Positions 1 through 7,711 of a stretch of 64,000 nucleotides of DNA are shown here, piece by piece. The notes beneath the pieces were generated by a model. That model was not told where the DNA came from. It made no database searches and saw nothing but the letters and a program-made list of their open reading frames with translations. Position numbers and translations under genes: made by a program. The stretch spans positions 6,787,001-6,851,000 of the forward strand of contig NZ_JAZHRU010000001.1 in NCBI RefSeq assembly GCF_036924525.1. Direction: 5' to 3'. How positions within the stretch are numbered: position 1 is the first letter of the stretch; each line of letters begins with the position of its first letter. This stretch comes from Bradyrhizobium sp. AZCC 1719 (lineage in GTDB: Bacteria; Pseudomonadota; Alphaproteobacteria; Rhizobiales; Xanthobacteraceae).

Positions 1-497
1 GGAAACTCGGTCATCGACAGGCGTTCGCTGGTCGTCAGCACCACCTGCTGCTCGGGACGCGAAGGGTCGCGCGCCAGCCGCGCGATCAGTTCATTGGTGG
101 CGTCGCCGAGTTCGCCGACATGGAGATAATCGAACGAGGGATAGTAGTCCGGGCACGCGCTGACCGACGGGCCGCCGATCGCGACCGCAAGATCGAAGGC
201 ATGCGCGCGGCGGCAGATGTCGTTCATCTGCTGGCGCTGGATGTGCATGCCGCTGACGAACACCGCTTCCGCCCATTCGAAGTCTTCCTTGCCGGCGGGG
301 CGAATGTTCTCGTCGACGAAACGCACCTGCCAGTTTGCCGGGAGATAGGCCGCGATCAGAAGGAGGCCCTGTGGCGGCATGAAAGCCTTCACGCCAGCGG
401 TCAGGGGATAGGCGTATTCGAACGTGCCGAAAGAAGACGTATAGCGCGGGAAGACGCACAGGATACGCCGTACCGTTCCAATGCCTTCAGCTCTCAT
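1..497 (-). CDS. B12-binding radical SAM protein, HpnP-like, 5' part only
   Basis: The reading frame runs off the left edge, so only about 165 N-terminal residues are visible. They begin MRAEGIGTVRRILCVFPRY and contain FMPPQGLLLIAAYLP, FVDENIRPA, FVSGMHIQ and AIGGPSVSACPDYYPSFDYL. This is the cobalamin-binding (Rossmann-like) N-terminal domain of B12-dependent radical SAM enzymes. From memory the wording is close to the hopanoid C-2 methylase HpnP and its DUF4070 relatives. The radical SAM CxxxCxxC cluster lies outside the window, so methylase activity cannot be confirmed. The ATG at 497 is preceded by GAGGAAA. It lies downstream of eutB on the same strand, about 130 bp away. Family assignment is fairly safe; the hopanoid role is inference. 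Confidence 0.72.
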   Translation of the reverse strand, partial: MRAEGIGTVRRILCVFPRYTSSFGTFEYAYPLTAGVKAFMPPQGLLLIAAYLPANWQVRFVDENIRPAGKEDFEWAEAVFVSGMHIQRQQMNDICRRAHAFDLAVAIGGPSVSACPDYYPSFDYLHVGELGDATNELIARLARDPSRPEQQVVLTTSERLSMTEF

Positions 498-629
498 CAA
501 ATTTCCTCAAGGCTGACATGAATTTAAGCACGACATTGAAAGTTGGGCCAGAAATTCTTCAACATTGTGACTGTGACTTCTAACTCGCTTTGGGTTCAAT
601 TGGTTGCACGAAAATCTGCAGACCGGAGT

Positions 630-2012
630 TCAGGCGATCAGCCGCGAGGCAAATTCGGGCAGCACGCCGGCGTCGCCGGCAAGCCGGAAATTGCCGTCCG
701 CGAGGCCTGAGCGGACCAGCCAATCGTCGAACTCGGGCGCCCGCTTCAAGCCGAAGAGGTCCCGGACGTAGAGCGCGTCGTGGAACGAGGTCGACTGATA
801 GTTCAGCATGACGTCGTCGGCGCCCGGCACGCCCATGATGAAGGTGACGCCGGCGGCGGCCAATAGCGTCAGCAGATTGTCCATGTCGTCCTGGTCGGCC
901 TCGGCATGGTTGGTGTAGCAGACGTCAACCCCGAGCGGCAGGCCGAGCAGCTTGCCGCAGAAATGGTCCTCGAGGCCGGCGCGGATGATTTCCTTGCCGT
1001 CGTAAAGATACTCCGGACCGATGAAACCGACGACGCTGTTGACCAGCAACGGATCGAATGCGCGCGCCACCGCGTAGGCCCGCGCCTCGCATGTCTGCTG
1101 GTCGACATTGTGATGGGCGTTGGCCGACAGCGCCGAGCCCTGCCCCGTTTCGAAATACATCAAATTGTCGCCGACCGTGCCGCGGCGAAGCGACTGCCCC
1201 GCCTCACGCGCCTCGCGCAGCAGCGCGAGATCGACACCAAAACTGCGATTGGCAGCCTCCGTTCCCGCGATCGACTGAAACACCAGATCGACCGGCGCGC
1301 CCTGCCCGATCAATCCAAGCGTCGTGGTGACGTGGGTCAGCACGCATCCTTGCGTCGGAATCTGCAATCGCGAGATGATGCCGTCGATGAGCCGCAGCAG
1401 TTCGCCGATCACGGCCGGGTCGTCGCTCGCCGGATTGATGCCGATGCAGGCATCGCCCGAGCCGAGAAGAATACCGTCGAGGATCGAAGCGGTAATGCCC
1501 TTCGCATCATCGAAGGGATGGTTGGGCTGCAGCCGCACGCTCATCCGCCCCTTCAAGCCGATGGTGTTGCGAAAGGCCGAGGTTACCGCGCATTTCTTGG
1601 CGACCAGGATCAAGTCCTGGTTACGCATCAGTTTTGAGACGCCGGCGGCCATTTCCGGCGTGATCCCGCGCGAGACCTTCGCCAAAGACTCGCTTGTTGC
1701 GGCATCGGAGAGCAGCCAGTCGCGGAAGCCGCCGACGGTCAGCGACGATATGGCGGCAAAGCCCGGGGCATCGTGGCTGTCGATGATCAGCCGGGTGACC
1801 TCGTCATCCTCATAGGGAATGACAGCCTCGTTGAGGAACTGCTTCAGCGGCACGTCGGCGAGCGCCATTCGCGCGGCGAGCATCTGTTCCGCGCTATCGG
1901 CCGCGACGCCGGCAAGACGGTCGCCGGATCGCGGCGGCGTCGCCTTCGCGAGCAGCTCGCGCAAACCGTCGAACGCATAAATGGTGGCACCGATGATCTG
2001 CCGATAGACCAT
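630..2012 (-). CDS. eutB: Ethanolamine ammonia-lyase large subunit
   Basis: This 460-residue protein is close to the usual EutB length (about 450). It begins MVYRQIIGATIYAFDGLRELLAKA and contains the EutB-like stretches RNTIGLKGRMSVRLQPNHP, LIGQGAPVDLVFQSIAGTE, DQQTCEARAYAVARAFDP and FIMGVPGADDVMLNYQSTSF. EutB is the catalytic TIM-barrel subunit of adenosylcobalamin-dependent ethanolamine ammonia-lyase, which converts ethanolamine to acetaldehyde and ammonia. The cofactor is normally bound together with the small subunit EutC. No eutC follows: the next gene on this strand is a radical SAM gene, and upstream is a noncoding gap before a divergent MCP. EutC must come from elsewhere, or the protein may be non-functional alone. 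No microcompartment genes are present. Confidence 0.93.
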   Translation of the reverse strand: MVYRQIIGATIYAFDGLRELLAKATPPRSGDRLAGVAADSAEQMLAARMALADVPLKQFLNEAVIPYEDDEVTRLIIDSHDAPGFAAISSLTVGGFRDWLLSDAATSESLAKVSRGITPEMAAGVSKLMRNQDLILVAKKCAVTSAFRNTIGLKGRMSVRLQPNHPFDDAKGITASILDGILLGSGDACIGINPASDDPAVIGELLRLIDGIISRLQIPTQGCVLTHVTTTLGLIGQGAPVDLVFQSIAGTEAANRSFGVDLALLREAREAGQSLRRGTVGDNLMYFETGQGSALSANAHHNVDQQTCEARAYAVARAFDPLLVNSVVGFIGPEYLYDGKEIIRAGLEDHFCGKLLGLPLGVDVCYTNHAEADQDDMDNLLTLLAAAGVTFIMGVPGADDVMLNYQSTSFHDALYVRDLFGLKRAPEFDDWLVRSGLADGNFRLAGDAGVLPEFASRLIA

Positions 2013-2456
2013 GCTGACCTTCCTGCGCCGTACCCACTGCGTTGCCTGGCTAGTCTATGCCGGGCGAACGGCCAAGGCTATGCAGCTATCGATCACATGA
2101 GGGCTTCCGTGAGGGCCACGGATGCTTGCCAATGCGAACTGTCCTTCGGGAGATGCGGGTCTCCGTGTGCGGTATTGCCCGCATCGGCCGTATCAGCCAC
2201 CTCCAATTGCGCTGATATGCCAAGGCCCGTTGCAGTCGCACCTGCCTGCCGAATTTTCCCGGCGACGCATCCGACGATATCCAAGTAATCGTTTGAAGTA
2301 ACTTGATGATTTGCCGTTAGTTGCGGTTTCACGAACTTCGCGCGTTAAGACATTCTCCACCAAAATTCAGCACATTGCCTACGCTGACGGCATTCACTGG
2401 ATCTCATCCCGCGTGCCGATACGGCTGAATTTTCCCCTACTTATTTTGGTGACGCC
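2013..2456. other. Divergent intergenic region between eutB and an MCP gene
   Basis: About 440 bp carrying the 5' regions of two divergent genes. A 79-codon antisense frame (2093-2332) has no recognisable motif and no convincing ribosome site, so it is not called. AT-rich patches at about 2290-2370 and 2420-2450 are the likeliest promoter positions for the MCP gene. I could not assign a specific -35/-10 pair or operator. Confidence 0.5.
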
Positions 2457-4163
2457 ATGGCATCCCGATTTTCGCTTGCAGCCAAATTGTATTCGATCTT
2501 CGCGCTGTTCGCGTTGCTCGTCGCAGCCATCACGGCCTTGTCCGATTACAACACCCGCCAGAATGCCGAACTCACCGAAGCGGTTTCGATTGCGAGCCGC
2601 GCCGCGCTCAATGTCGAGCGCATCAATTCGCTGGTCTATGCGGTCGTGATGGAGTCGCGCGGCATCTACATGTCGAGCGAGCCGGCGGTGGTGAAGAAAT
2701 ACGGCGACGGACTGCTCAAGTTCAACGAGCGCATCCTTGATGTCGTGAAGAACTGGGAAACGCTGGTCCAGGCCGACGACGCCCAGCAGTTCGCCACCTT
2801 CAAGAAGCGCATCGAACAGTTCGTCGACTTCCGGAAGGAGCTGGTTCGCCGCGGCGTCGAGATCAACGGGGCCGCGGGGCGCGAATGGGGCGACAACGAC
2901 GCCAATCGCCAAGTGCGCACCGCGCTGAACAAGGACCTCGAGGCGCTGTCGAAGGTCTATGCCGAACGCAGCAGGAGGCTGGCCCAACAGACCGACACCA
3001 ACCATACGATGGCATTTATCCTGACTTGCCTCGGCGTGTTGGCGCTGGTGGTGGTCGTCCTCGGCGTGCTGATCATTTCCCGTTCGATCGCGCGCCCGCT
3101 CTCGGTCATCACCGCCACCATCAAGCAGGTGGCCGACGGCGCCGAAGGCGTCGAGGTTCCGCATGCCGAACGCGCCGACGAAATCGGAGCGCTCGCCCGT
3201 GCCATCAAGATCTTCCAGGAAGCAATGGATCGCAACCGCAACCTCAATTCGCAGGTGGTGGAAGATTCCAGGGCGCGTGACGAGCGCACCCGCCACATCG
3301 AAGCCTCGGTCGATGCGTTCCGGGAAGCGATCGGCGGCGTACTGCGCGCGGTCACCGACAATGCGACCGCGATGCGCGGTACCGCCCAGACCATCGCCAG
3401 CGTCTCATCGGAAGCAAGCGGACGTGCGGTGGCCGCCAACGGTGCGACCGAACAGGCCTCCAGCAACGTCTCCGCCGTCGCGAGCGCTGCCGAAGAGCTT
3501 TCCGCTTCCGTCGAGGAAATCGGCCGCCAGGTGCGCCAATCGGCGAGCGCCGTCGAGCAGGCGGGCCAGCGCACCGAGAAATCGGTCTCCGAAATCGAGG
3601 GGCTTGCGGCTGCGACCCAGCGCATCGACGGTGTGCTCAACCTGATCCAGGCGATCGCCGAGCAAACCAACCTCCTGGCGCTCAACGCAACGATCGAAGC
3701 CGCGCGCGCCGGCGACGCCGGCCGCGGCTTCGCCGTGGTCGCCCACGAGGTCAAGGCGCTGGCCGAGCAGACCGCCAAGGCGACCGCCGAAATCGGCCAG
3801 AACGTCGGTCTGATCCAGACGTCGACCAAAACCTCCGTCGAAGCGGTGCGCGAGATCGGCGCCGCCGTGCGCGACATCAACGAGGTGACTTCCATCATTG
3901 CCAGCGCGATCGAGCAGCAGGATGCGGCGACCCGTGAAATCTCGGCGAACGCGCAATTGGCGGCGCAGGGCAACGGAACGCTGGTCGTCAATATCGGGTC
4001 GCTCAGCGACGCCATCGGCACGACGAGCACGGCGGCGACTTCGGTCCTTACGGCATCCAGCGAGCTGACGGCCACGGCCGAAACGCTGTCGCGCGAGGTC
4101 GAAAAATTCTTCCGCAACCTGCGTGCGGATTCGTCGGAGCCGGCGCGCAAGACCGGCACGTAA
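2457..4163 (+). CDS. Methyl-accepting chemotaxis protein (HAMP, MCP signal domain)
   Basis: This 568-residue membrane chemoreceptor has an N-terminal transmembrane helix (about residues 11-30), a periplasmic helical sensor of about 150 residues, and a second membrane helix (about 185-207, ending [13 protein letters not shown]). A HAMP linker follows (about 208-262), then a long cytoplasmic coiled coil. The hairpin tip is conserved ([20 protein letters not shown] then [20 protein letters not shown], from about residue 400). It should signal to CheA/CheW. There is no C-terminal CheR-docking pentapeptide; it ends ARKTGT. The sensor domain gives no clue to the ligand. No che genes are nearby. It lies at the left edge of an atypical island whose right edge is a second, inward-facing MCP gene. 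Confidence 0.93.
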   Translation: MASRFSLAAKLYSIFALFALLVAAITALSDYNTRQNAELTEAVSIASRAALNVERINSLVYAVVMESRGIYMSSEPAVVKKYGDGLLKFNERILDVVKNWETLVQADDAQQFATFKKRIEQFVDFRKELVRRGVEINGAAGREWGDNDANRQVRTALNKDLEALSKVYAERSRRLAQQTDTNHTMAFILTCLGVLALVVVVLGVLIISRSIARPLSVITATIKQVADGAEGVEVPHAERADEIGALARAIKIFQEAMDRNRNLNSQVVEDSRARDERTRHIEASVDAFREAIGGVLRAVTDNATAMRGTAQTIASVSSEASGRAVAANGATEQASSNVSAVASAAEELSASVEEIGRQVRQSASAVEQAGQRTEKSVSEIEGLAAATQRIDGVLNLIQAIAEQTNLLALNATIEAARAGDAGRGFAVVAHEVKALAEQTAKATAEIGQNVGLIQTSTKTSVEAVREIGAAVRDINEVTSIIASAIEQQDAATREISANAQLAAQGNGTLVVNIGSLSDAIGTTSTAATSVLTASSELTATAETLSREVEKFFRNLRADSSEPARKTGT

Positions 4164-4561
4164 GCCGGCAGCATCTCGGGTTCGTGCCAGAGTATGAGGA
4201 GCCCACGAATCTGGCTCCGCAAAGTTCGGCAAGACTTCGGATTGACCCCTTAATCCGCGGACACGCCGATTGTTGGCCCTCGGCACGCCACAGGAATTGT
4301 TCGGGAGAAGCAGCCTGATGGCAGTCCACTCAACGTCCGTGAGTCATATCTCATGATTCGAGGCCCCAGTTCGGGAGCTTGATTCATGTCTATCTCGACT
4401 TTCGCAACCTCGAAACGACAGGTGCGAGATGAGCTGGATATCGGACATATCGCTGATATGGCAAAATCGACGCGAATGACCCAATGCGGACATTGAGTTT
4501 CGCAGCGAACGTCGTAAACTTCGCCCAAATTGCAACGCCTTGAAACTTGGAGGTAGATGCA
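4164..4561. other. Noncoding stretch at left end of the atypical island
   Basis: About 400 bp with no supported gene; the overlapping frames are short and lack family features. The stretch near 4470-4530 (containing gaatgacccaatgcggacat) resembles spacer sequence I associate from memory with Bradyrhizobium genomes. The same flavour of 'tgtccgctt' sequence recurs at about 5170-5275, 6455-6475, 6972-6985 and 7600-7680. It may be decayed repeat or coding DNA. The right end supplies the leader and ribosome site of the cupin gene. Confidence 0.4.
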
Positions 4562-5161
4562 ATGACCCTCGACCAGTACGTGCGCGACCTGCGGGAGATT
4601 ACTACTCAGCATTCTGATCCAGTCGAAATCACGGACCTAGTCGCACCGCTCGCCAAGAACTTTGCACAATCGCCGGAATTGCGCCGCCCCGAATATCGTG
4701 AATGCGATGCCGAGCAAGGCTTCGGCGTTCACATGCTCCATGAAGAGCCCAATCACGATCTAGCTGTTTTCTTGGTATCGTGGCTGCCTAACCGCGGCAC
4801 TACCCCGCACAACCATAAAACTTGGGCTGTGGTGGTCGGTATCGAAGGCCAAGAACAAGAGATCAACTACGACCGGCTCGATGACGGTAGTAAGCCCGGC
4901 TATGCCGACCTGAAGCGCGGCGGTGAACAAGTGATGACCGTTGGTGACACTGCCCGCTGTTATCCTGAGCACATACACAGCGTCCGGAACGTCGGAAATG
5001 ACATTTCGATGTCGCTGCACACTTACGGCCGGCACATCAACTATACGGGCCGCTCCGAGTTTGATGTAGAGCACAAACTTGAGAAGCCCTACGTGATTAG
5101 GGTCGCCGACGACGAGTACGCGCGAGCGCAGGTCCTCACCAAACGAATCAAGATCGAATAA
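4562..5161 (+). CDS. Cysteine-dioxygenase-like cupin protein
   Basis: This 199-residue single-domain cupin belongs to the group of predicted metal-dependent double-stranded beta-helix enzymes related to cysteine dioxygenase and 3-mercaptopropionate dioxygenase. The metal site is visible: TPHNHKTW supplies H-x-H in the first cupin motif, and EHIHSVRN supplies the third histidine in the second, giving the three-histidine set of thiol dioxygenases. The likely role is iron-dependent oxidation of a small thiol, but the substrate cannot be read from sequence. An ATG at 4562 is chosen over an in-frame TTG at 4547 because GGAGGT at 4549-4554 lies seven bases before it. Codon choice is less G/C-biased at third positions than in flanking genes, so recent acquisition is possible. 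Confidence 0.8.
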   Translation: MTLDQYVRDLREITTQHSDPVEITDLVAPLAKNFAQSPELRRPEYRECDAEQGFGVHMLHEEPNHDLAVFLVSWLPNRGTTPHNHKTWAVVVGIEGQEQEINYDRLDDGSKPGYADLKRGGEQVMTVGDTARCYPEHIHSVRNVGNDISMSLHTYGRHINYTGRSEFDVEHKLEKPYVIRVADDEYARAQVLTKRIKIE

Positions 5162-5459
5162 GTTAGAGTTCCGCTTCTGGCACGTTTGAGACATGCCGGC
5201 GCTCGCTGAGAATGTCCGTTGATCGGGGTAGACCGGAAGTGACCAGTCAACTACCAAAACGGCGCTTTTGACCCTAAGGCGACCTAGGCAGCGCGCTTCC
5301 GAGCGCGCCTAGATGCGAACCTCAGATGTGAGGAGCGGGGCAACTGATCGTGTTGACGGCAGGCGGCAGTACTCGGGTTGTCGCCTGACGACACCGCTAC
5401 TATTTAAGGTGGGTGAATACTTGCCTCGGCGCGCGGCTTTGGAATCTGGAGCCTCGTTG
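5162..5459. other. Noncoding spacer with decayed repeat-like sequence
   Basis: About 300 bp. It contains an inverted repeat (gcgcgcttccgagcgcgc, about 5292-5309) that could form a short hairpin, and the recurring 'gagaatgtccgttgatcgg' type of sequence. The long open frame starting at 5313 covers part of it, but the first 49 codons look non-homologous and precede a clear signal peptide, so I treat this as leader sequence. Confidence 0.4.
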
Positions 5460-6299
5460 ATGCATCATGGTCTGATCCCTGGCAGTGCTGCTATCGCCAT
5501 ACTCGCGACGCTCATCGCCCAAGGCACAACACACCGTGCGGACGCTGCATCACTAGCAGAGGTGCGGCAGAATGGTATCCTACGCCTCTGCGCCAACCCA
5601 TCCGCACTCCCTTATTCGAACCTCACCGATAGAGGCGGTCTTGCCGGGTTCAAAGTCGAACTCGCGGAAGTGTTGGCGCACGAGATGGGATTTGAGCTCG
5701 GTGTGACCTGGGTTCGAAATGCCGGTGATATTAAGAACTCGGATTGCGATGTCTTGATGGGCGTCGTCGCCTCCGCAGCAAGCTACGATCGGGAGGGACT
5801 TACCGGGCCGCTGACAACGCATCTACCTCTTCGCTTTTCGAGACCTTACGCAGACAGCGGTGTTGTCCTCGTCATTTCATCTCGATCTTCGGTTCGTCGG
5901 CTTGAGGATTTGCACGGTCAGAAGATTGGCGTCATGGTTGGCACCGTCGAGCACGAGTGGCTGGCCAAAAACGGCTTCCGCGTTTCGGTCTTCGCCTCTC
6001 AAGAAGACATAATTGCCGCGATCGAGACAGGCGAAATCGAAGTCGGCGCCACCAACCCCGTGATTGTCGGCTGGTATCGGCACGAACACCCCAGCACGGC
6101 AGTAAGGATACCCGACGGATACGAGCCAGAACCGGCACTGCGCTGGAGTGTTTCAGTCGGGCTTCGCCGAGCGGACGATGCGCTGCTTGGAGCCGTGGAT
6201 GCTGCGGTGTCACGAGTTGTCGAGCAGCGGATACCAGCGCAGATCTACGCGAAGTATGGCATTACTTATCTACCCCCTTCCGGCGCAGGTCTCCAGTAA
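5460..6299 (+). CDS. Periplasmic substrate-binding protein, XoxJ/MxaJ-like
   Basis: The 279 residues start MHHGLIPGSAAIAILATLIA with a signal peptide probably cleaved near HRADAAS. The mature part opens with LRLCANPSALPYSNL and continues GFKVELAEVLAHEMGFEL, then SDCDVLMGVVAS and GQKIGVMVGTVEHEWL. This is the pattern of the solute-binding proteins associated with quinoprotein methanol dehydrogenases (MxaJ/XoxJ type). Such proteins normally sit beside xoxF or mxaF and a cytochrome c gene; none is here, so this is an orphan. The ATG at 5460 is preferred to the upstream frame start at 5313 because it gives the signal peptide directly. Codon use is relaxed, like the neighbouring cupin gene. Confidence 0.78.
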   Translation: MHHGLIPGSAAIAILATLIAQGTTHRADAASLAEVRQNGILRLCANPSALPYSNLTDRGGLAGFKVELAEVLAHEMGFELGVTWVRNAGDIKNSDCDVLMGVVASAASYDREGLTGPLTTHLPLRFSRPYADSGVVLVISSRSSVRRLEDLHGQKIGVMVGTVEHEWLAKNGFRVSVFASQEDIIAAIETGEIEVGATNPVIVGWYRHEHPSTAVRIPDGYEPEPALRWSVSVGLRRADDALLGAVDAAVSRVVEQRIPAQIYAKYGITYLPPSGAGLQ

Positions 6300-6518
6300 G
6301 GGATGCAAAGCCTGGTGCGACTGACACTACGCTCACTGCTCTATCCTCACGGTGCAAGCAAGGCTAGATGCATGAATGTTAAGGCGTCTGCTCACGGACA
6401 GGAAGTCGCACTGTGCTACTGAAACAGTTCTTCCGCTTATGGCCCAACTCTGACCTAGCCAGATGTCCGCTTTTGTGCTGCTTTTGGGGGAAGAAGCGGT
6501 CTACAAGGCGAGAATGGT
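6300..6518. other. Spacer, no gene seen
   Basis: 219 bp between the binding-protein gene and the next gene. It contains 'agatgtccgcttttgtgctgc' (about 6462-6482), another instance of the recurrent spacer type in this island. No convincing terminator or promoter. Confidence 0.4.
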
Positions 6519-6956
6519 ATGACTTCTCAGTGGCAGTATCAGGTTAGGTTCGATGTGAACGATTCTGCTACGGCGGAATCGGTACGCCGAAAACTCCGTG
6601 TTCCGGCACTGGCGCCGCTGTTCGATACCCTCGCCAAGCATCGAGCTGCGCCGAAATGCCAGTTCGACGCCTTTGCGGAGTATGTCGCCGCAGCAGAAGA
6701 GCACGGCGTCGAAAACTATCCGCTCTACCAGTGGACGAAGGCGACGATCGAGAATCCGGCGAAGAAGGAAAAGTATTTGAAGTCCTTTACCCTCTACGTA
6801 GACGACCGGGAGGTCTATGCCAAGGAGATTGCTGACGCGCTGGAAACGGACTTGGAGCCGCTCGCCACTAGCGGGCTCATCACGCGAATATCTAAGTACG
6901 ATACCAATCCCGCCAACAATCCTCAGCCGCCGCAGGGCCCCCGTGAGCGGAGCTAG
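6519..6956 (+). CDS. Uncharacterised protein, 145 residues
   Basis: I do not recognise a family. The protein is soluble, with no signal peptide or membrane segment. The N-terminal part reads like a strand followed by a helical region (MTSQWQYQVRFDVNDSATAE, then LFDTLAKHRAAPKCQFDAFA). The C-terminal part (KSFTLYVDDREVYAKEIADA then LEPLATSGLITRISKYD) looks like an alpha/beta fold, and the last dozen residues are proline-rich and probably disordered. The ATG at 6519 has AAGGCGAG about 7 bases upstream. Coding status is supported by a continuous frame with balanced amino-acid composition, not by homology. It lies alone inside the atypical island. Confidence 0.6.
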   Translation: MTSQWQYQVRFDVNDSATAESVRRKLRVPALAPLFDTLAKHRAAPKCQFDAFAEYVAAAEEHGVENYPLYQWTKATIENPAKKEKYLKSFTLYVDDREVYAKEIADALETDLEPLATSGLITRISKYDTNPANNPQPPQGPRERS

Positions 6957-7711
6957 CCCATTCGCGAGGCCGAATGTCCGCTCCTGTGAAGGGTTTCGGA
7001 TGCCGGCCGCTTGAGGGACGGCGCCGCTTGTTCGGCGGCCGGCGTCCGAAAGCCTCCAAAGGAGGAAACCGCGCTGGGGGGACGTAGGACGATGCCGCGT
7101 GATCAAGCTAAGTCGCGTCAAACAACCTTCAGACGATCAATAGAGTCGTCCAATGGGGATTTAATGTTTGGCGGCACCTGTACTTTCAAGGACTTGGCCG
7201 TAGTAAAAATACCACACCACACAATCTAAACGTGAGTTTCTCGATATTCGAATCTCATGAGGCAAACTGATCTCTATCGATCTGGAAAGCCTCCGGAGCT
7301 GCTGAGCCGAAACTGTTTTGAGTTGCTCGTCAAGAGCGTCACGGCATTTGTAACTCTGCTTGCGTCGAGATTCCTGGACTGGGTCCAACAAGCGCGATGG
7401 TGCACACCATCACGGTCGAGCATGCCGGGTTCGAGTTTTTTCTTGTGCAACGGGGGTGCTCCGCCACGAACTTCCAGATCAGCAGGTCCTCGATCATCCG
7501 ATCATCGCCAACGGGCTATTGCACCGCTCGTCACGATGACCTGTCGCCTGTTGCTTCGCCGTGTCGCCAGCCGCGGCGTTCTACCGCGCGAGCGGTTTAG
7601 TCCGTTGGCCCTTTTCGGACTTGGGGCGATGTCCGACTTGAGTCCGCAAAGCGCTGCAAAACGGACGTGGATTAAGCCACGTTCACCAATCTCGATTTTT
7701 GGGCGAACGGC
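6957..7711. other. Gene-poor right end of the island
   Basis: About 750 bp in which I support no gene. Several short frames exist on both strands but none has a recognisable motif. A compact hairpin cctccaaaggagg (about 7053-7065) precedes a 45-codon frame (7092-7229) that I could not identify. The segment 7600-7690 again has the 'tccgcttt'-type spacer sequence just beyond the 3' end of the next MCP gene. It is probably decayed DNA. Confidence 0.4.

Noticed and set aside
2093..2332. 79-codon minus-strand frame in the eutB-MCP gap
   Set aside because: No recognisable motif or ribosome site; it overlaps the region where the divergent promoters are expected.
3405..4286. Long antisense frame opposite the first chemoreceptor gene
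   Set aside because: The composition is arginine- and alanine-rich in the way expected when a GC-rich coding strand is read backwards. There is no ribosome site or family motif, and the sense strand encodes a full MCP.
7092..7229. 45-codon frame preceded by a cctccaaaggagg hairpin, with faint PilZ-like wording
   Set aside because: The similarity is too weak, the spacing from the hairpin's GGAGG is long, and the surrounding DNA looks decayed.
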